Part shown: in pieces, positions 61,333-64,000 of the stretch
How the letters are laid out: the number at the start of each line of letters is the position of its first letter
Position numbering within the stretch: the stretch's first letter is position 1
Origin: UBA6109 sp035366835
Lineage (GTDB): Bacteria > Desulfobacterota > Syntrophia > Syntrophales > UBA6109
Assembly (NCBI GenBank): GCA_035366835.1
Contig: DAOSIS010000015.1
Location: 1-64,000, forward strand
Length of the DNA stretch: 64,000 nt
Direction: 5' to 3'
The notes under the pieces: model-generated
The model's database searches: none
Seen by the model: the letters and a program-made list of their open reading frames with translations, nothing else
What the model was told of the DNA's origin: nothing
Position numbers and translations under genes: made by a program

Positions 61333-62862
61333 GTGCATCTCAAGACCGAGGTGATCATCATAGGCGGCGGTTCCACCGGGACGGGCATCGCCCGGGACCT
61401 CGCGCTGCGGGAGATTCCTTCCATCCTCCTGGAAAAGGGGGACTTCACCAGCGGCGCCTCGGGAAGGAATCACGGCCTCCTCCACAGCGGCGCGCGCTAT
61501 GTCGTCTCCGACCGGGAAGCCGCGCGGGAATGCATCACGGAAAACCGGATCCTCAAGGCCATCGCCCCCCATTGCATCGAAGCGACGGGGGGCTTTTTCG
61601 TCTCCCTGCCGGAAGACAGCCTTTACTGGCGGGACCAGTTCATCCGCTCCTGCATGGACGTGGGCATCGAGGCGGAGCCGCTGCAGAGGGACGATGTCCT
61701 GCAGAGGGACCCGGCGATCAATCCCGACCTCGTCGCGGCGGTGCGCGTGCCGGACGGGGCGGTCGACCCCTTTCTCCTGGTGATCGAAAACGCCCGCGAC
61801 GCCGAGAGGAACGGCGCCAAGTGCCTGACGCACGTCGAGGTCACGGAACTGCTCGCTGCAGGGGGGCGTATCCGCGGGGTGATGGCGAGGGATACCATCA
61901 CCGGAGAGCCCCACGACATCGAAGCGCCCTTCGTCGTGAATGCGACGGGCGCCTGGGCGGACCACATCCTCAAACTGGCGGGCCTGCACCTGGGGCTCAT
62001 CCTTTCGAAGGGAAGCATGCTCATCACGAATCGCCGCCTCTGCCGGCACGTCATCAACCGCTGCCGGCCGCCGGGCGACGGTGACATCATCGTTCCCAAC
62101 GAGACGGTCTCCATCCTGGGGACCACGTCCGTGACCATCGACGACATCGGCAGAATCGAAGTCACGCCTCCGGAGGTCTCCCGGCTCATCGAGGCGGCCT
62201 CCCATCTGATTCCCGCCGTGAAGACGACGCGCTTCATCCGGGCCTACGCGGGGGTGAGGCCGCTCTTCCAGTTCGCGGATGCCGCCGACGGCCGCGCCGT
62301 CAGCCGCGAGTTTGTCCTGGTGGATCACGGGGCCCGCGACGGCCTGTCGGGATTGATCACCATTACCGGCGGAAAGCTCATCACGTACCGGCTCATGGCG
62401 GAAAAGGTCTGCGATCTCCTCTGCGGGAAGATGGGCGTCCGCGTCGACTGCAAGACGGCCGTCACGCCGCTGCCCGGTGCGGAAAGGCCCTTCGACCTCA
62501 GCGGACGGCTGAAGGAATTCGGGGACGTTCCTCTCCAGGGCCGCGGCGAGACGCTCTGCGACTGCGAACTGATCGGCAGGGGCGAAATCGAGGGGATCCT
62601 CCGGCAGGGCCGCCTGCGGAACCTCCAGGACATCCTGCACCGCACCCGGCTGGCCAAGGGGACCTGCCAGGGTGCCTTCTGCGTGTACCGGCTGCTGGGC
62701 GTCCTGCAGGAGCAAGGGCTCACCGGGGGCGGCGAGCCCCACGAGATCCTCAAGGGGTTTCTGGAAGAACGCTGGAAAGGCGTCCGGCCCATTCTGGGGG
62801 GGCTGTCGCTGAGAGAAGAAGAACTCATCGAATCCATTTATCGGGGTCTCTTCAACCTGTAG
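61333..62862 (+). CDS. glpA: Anaerobic glycerol-3-phosphate dehydrogenase subunit A
   Basis: FAD-containing catalytic subunit oxidising sn-glycerol-3-phosphate to dihydroxyacetone phosphate, 509 residues. It has IIIGGGSTGTGIARDLALR, GDFTSGASGRNHGLLHSGAR and RAYAGVRPLF. The C-terminal BFD-like domain has the [2Fe-2S] ligands CDC and, further on, CQGAFC. The GTG at 61333 gives the conserved N terminus; a TTG at 61291 preceded by GGGAG is an alternative that adds 14 residues. glpB follows after 57 nt. Confidence 0.92.
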   Translation: MHLKTEVIIIGGGSTGTGIARDLALREIPSILLEKGDFTSGASGRNHGLLHSGARYVVSDREAARECITENRILKAIAPHCIEATGGFFVSLPEDSLYWRDQFIRSCMDVGIEAEPLQRDDVLQRDPAINPDLVAAVRVPDGAVDPFLLVIENARDAERNGAKCLTHVEVTELLAAGGRIRGVMARDTITGEPHDIEAPFVVNATGAWADHILKLAGLHLGLILSKGSMLITNRRLCRHVINRCRPPGDGDIIVPNETVSILGTTSVTIDDIGRIEVTPPEVSRLIEAASHLIPAVKTTRFIRAYAGVRPLFQFADAADGRAVSREFVLVDHGARDGLSGLITITGGKLITYRLMAEKVCDLLCGKMGVRVDCKTAVTPLPGAERPFDLSGRLKEFGDVPLQGRGETLCDCELIGRGEIEGILRQGRLRNLQDILHRTRLAKGTCQGAFCVYRLLGVLQEQGLTGGGEPHEILKGFLEERWKGVRPILGGLSLREEELIESIYRGLFNL

Positions 62863-62919
62863 GATGGATTTCGAAGAAACGGCCTTCTGCAACGGCTCGT
62901 TCGACAGGCTGCTGAATCT

Positions 62920-64000
62920 ATGCGCTACGATCTCATCGTCATCGGCATGGGGCTTTCGGGCCTGATGTCCGCGAAAACGGCGGTCGACGCCGGGGCGAAG
63001 GTCCTCGTCGTCGGCAAAGGCACGGGCGGGTTGTGCCTCTTCACCTCGGGCATCGACGTCATGGGGGCCCTCCCCGCGGGCGCGGCGATGGGGGAGGCGC
63101 TGCCGCGCTGGATCGAACGGCATCCCGATCATCCCTATGCCAAGATGGGCTGGGAGGGCGTGCGCGAGGCGCTCGAAGCCTTTGCCGAGCTTTTCCCGCC
63201 GCCCTACGGCTTCGCGCCGGAAGGCGAGGGGAACTGCCTTCTTCCGACCGGCGCAGGGACGACAAGGCCGACCTACCTCGTGCCGGCCACGATGCGCAGT
63301 GCCTGCCGCCTGGAGAAGGAACGGACGCTCCTCGTCGGATTCCAGGGCTTCCGCGACTTCTACGCGGAGTATGCTGCGGCCGGGCTGAAGTGCCGGGGGG
63401 AGAATCTGGCGATTCCGGAGATCGCGGGCCGGAACAACTCGGCGACTTCCCTGGCGCGACTCCTGGAGGACTTGCCGTTCCGGGAGCAGGTGGCCGCGGA
63501 AATCGTCCGCCGGCTTCGGGGGGAGACCCATGTCGGTTTCCCCGCCCTGCTGGGATTCCGCAATCCCATGGAGATCCTGAAGGACCTGGAGGACCGGACG
63601 GGGACCGCGATCTTCGAAATCCCCATTCTTCCGCCTTCCGTTCCCGGGATGCGCATCTTCCGCCGTTTCCGGCAGCATCTGATCGCGCGGGGCGCGACTT
63701 TTCTCCTCGGCAGTCCCGTCAGCCGGATCCTGCGGAACGGACCGTCCTGCACGGCCGTCGAGATCCTCCATCCTCCCGTGACGCAGGTCTATGAAGCCGA
63801 TCGATTCGTCCTCGCGACCGGGCGCTTCATGGGGGGCGGGCTCTGCGCCGACGAGGAGACGATGCGTGAGCCGCTGCTGGGCCTTCCGCTTTCGGCCTCC
63901 CTGCCCCGGGAGCATTGGTTCGAGCGTTCGTTCCTGGAAGGCCGCGAACATGCCATTCACGGCGTCGGAGTCGTGACGGACGGGGATTTGCGGCCCCTGG
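62920..64000 (+). CDS. glpB: Anaerobic glycerol-3-phosphate dehydrogenase subunit B (truncated by window edge)
   Basis: The first 360 codons of GlpB, open to the last base of the window. The N terminus LIVIGMGLSGLMSAKTAVDA is an FMN/FAD dinucleotide fold, followed by TGGLCLFTSGIDVMGAL and PATMRSACRLEKERTLL. This subunit relays electrons from GlpA to the membrane, usually through GlpC, which should lie just beyond the window. Confidence 0.9.
   Translation, partial: MRYDLIVIGMGLSGLMSAKTAVDAGAKVLVVGKGTGGLCLFTSGIDVMGALPAGAAMGEALPRWIERHPDHPYAKMGWEGVREALEAFAELFPPPYGFAPEGEGNCLLPTGAGTTRPTYLVPATMRSACRLEKERTLLVGFQGFRDFYAEYAAAGLKCRGENLAIPEIAGRNNSATSLARLLEDLPFREQVAAEIVRRLRGETHVGFPALLGFRNPMEILKDLEDRTGTAIFEIPILPPSVPGMRIFRRFRQHLIARGATFLLGSPVSRILRNGPSCTAVEILHPPVTQVYEADRFVLATGRFMGGGLCADEETMREPLLGLPLSASLPREHWFERSFLEGREHAIHGVGVVTDGDLRPL

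Noticed and set aside
61294..63960. An 888-codon open frame antisense to glpA and glpB
   Set aside because: Spans two clear sense genes and the gap between them, and has no recognisable domain.

Overview
The window is a GC-rich bacterial chromosome segment (visibly about 60-65% GC, with one poorer patch around 55.6-61.3 kb). The gene set points to an anaerobic Desulfobacterota-like organism, perhaps Syntrophia: siroheme-dependent heme synthesis (AhbA/C/D), an FeoA-FeoB fusion, a flavin reductase-rubredoxin protein (Hrb), sigma-54 driven type IV pilins, GlpAB, and a probable selenoprotein. This placement is an inference from gene content; no rRNA or marker gene is present.

Layout. 0-2.4 kb: tRNA-Phe and a leftward operon prmA-rsmE-RDD. 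2.5-12.2 kb: rightward tetrapyrrole cluster (precorrin-2 dehydrogenase/ferrochelatase, CcsB/HemX-like protein, hemA, hemC, cobA-hemD fusion, ahbC, hemB, ahbD, ahbA), which together make siroheme and then heme b by the decarboxylation route; ahbB and hemL are not here. 12.2-13.7 kb: a DUF4384 exported protein between two 153-bp inverted repeats. 13.7-22.4 kb: polA, a MerA/Lpd-like oxidoreductase, ArsS-type radical SAM, sterol-desaturase-like protein, thioesterase, MuiA-like protein, DoxX. 22.6-25.9 kb: leftward feoAB operon. 26-33 kb: cupin, OYE-family reductase, DUF192, YgiQ, a GGDEF protein and an MBL-fold hydrolase. 33.1-35.6 kb: copZ-copA. 35.7-41.5 kb: Hrb, YggS, Maf, a candidate Sec-containing HMA protein that ordinary ORF calling splits at a UGA, ManC, and an RlmI-like methyltransferase.

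42-50 kb holds a divergent cluster of unknown substrate: a TRAP-like large permease with a 52-residue membrane partner, two M14 aspartoacylase-like proteins, an exported protein, a diaminopentanoate-dehydrogenase-like enzyme and a gamma-glutamyltransferase. These lie around a frameshifted GntR gene whose operator-like palindrome remains inside its promoter.

50-54.3 kb is a leftward minor-pilin operon ending in an 833-residue protein with a pilin-like anchor, a lectin-like domain and two BACON domains, a plausible pilus-tip adhesin. 54.4-55.9 kb carries a glycerophosphodiesterase plus decayed ends of a DHH protein, ugpC and ugpB. 56-61.2 kb is a lower-GC block with two tandem major pilins (sigma-54 promoter), a GT-C/TPR membrane protein and a PglL/Wzy_C-like ligase, together suggesting pilin glycosylation. 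glpA and a truncated glpB close the window, so glycerol-phosphate genes flank the pilin block on both sides.
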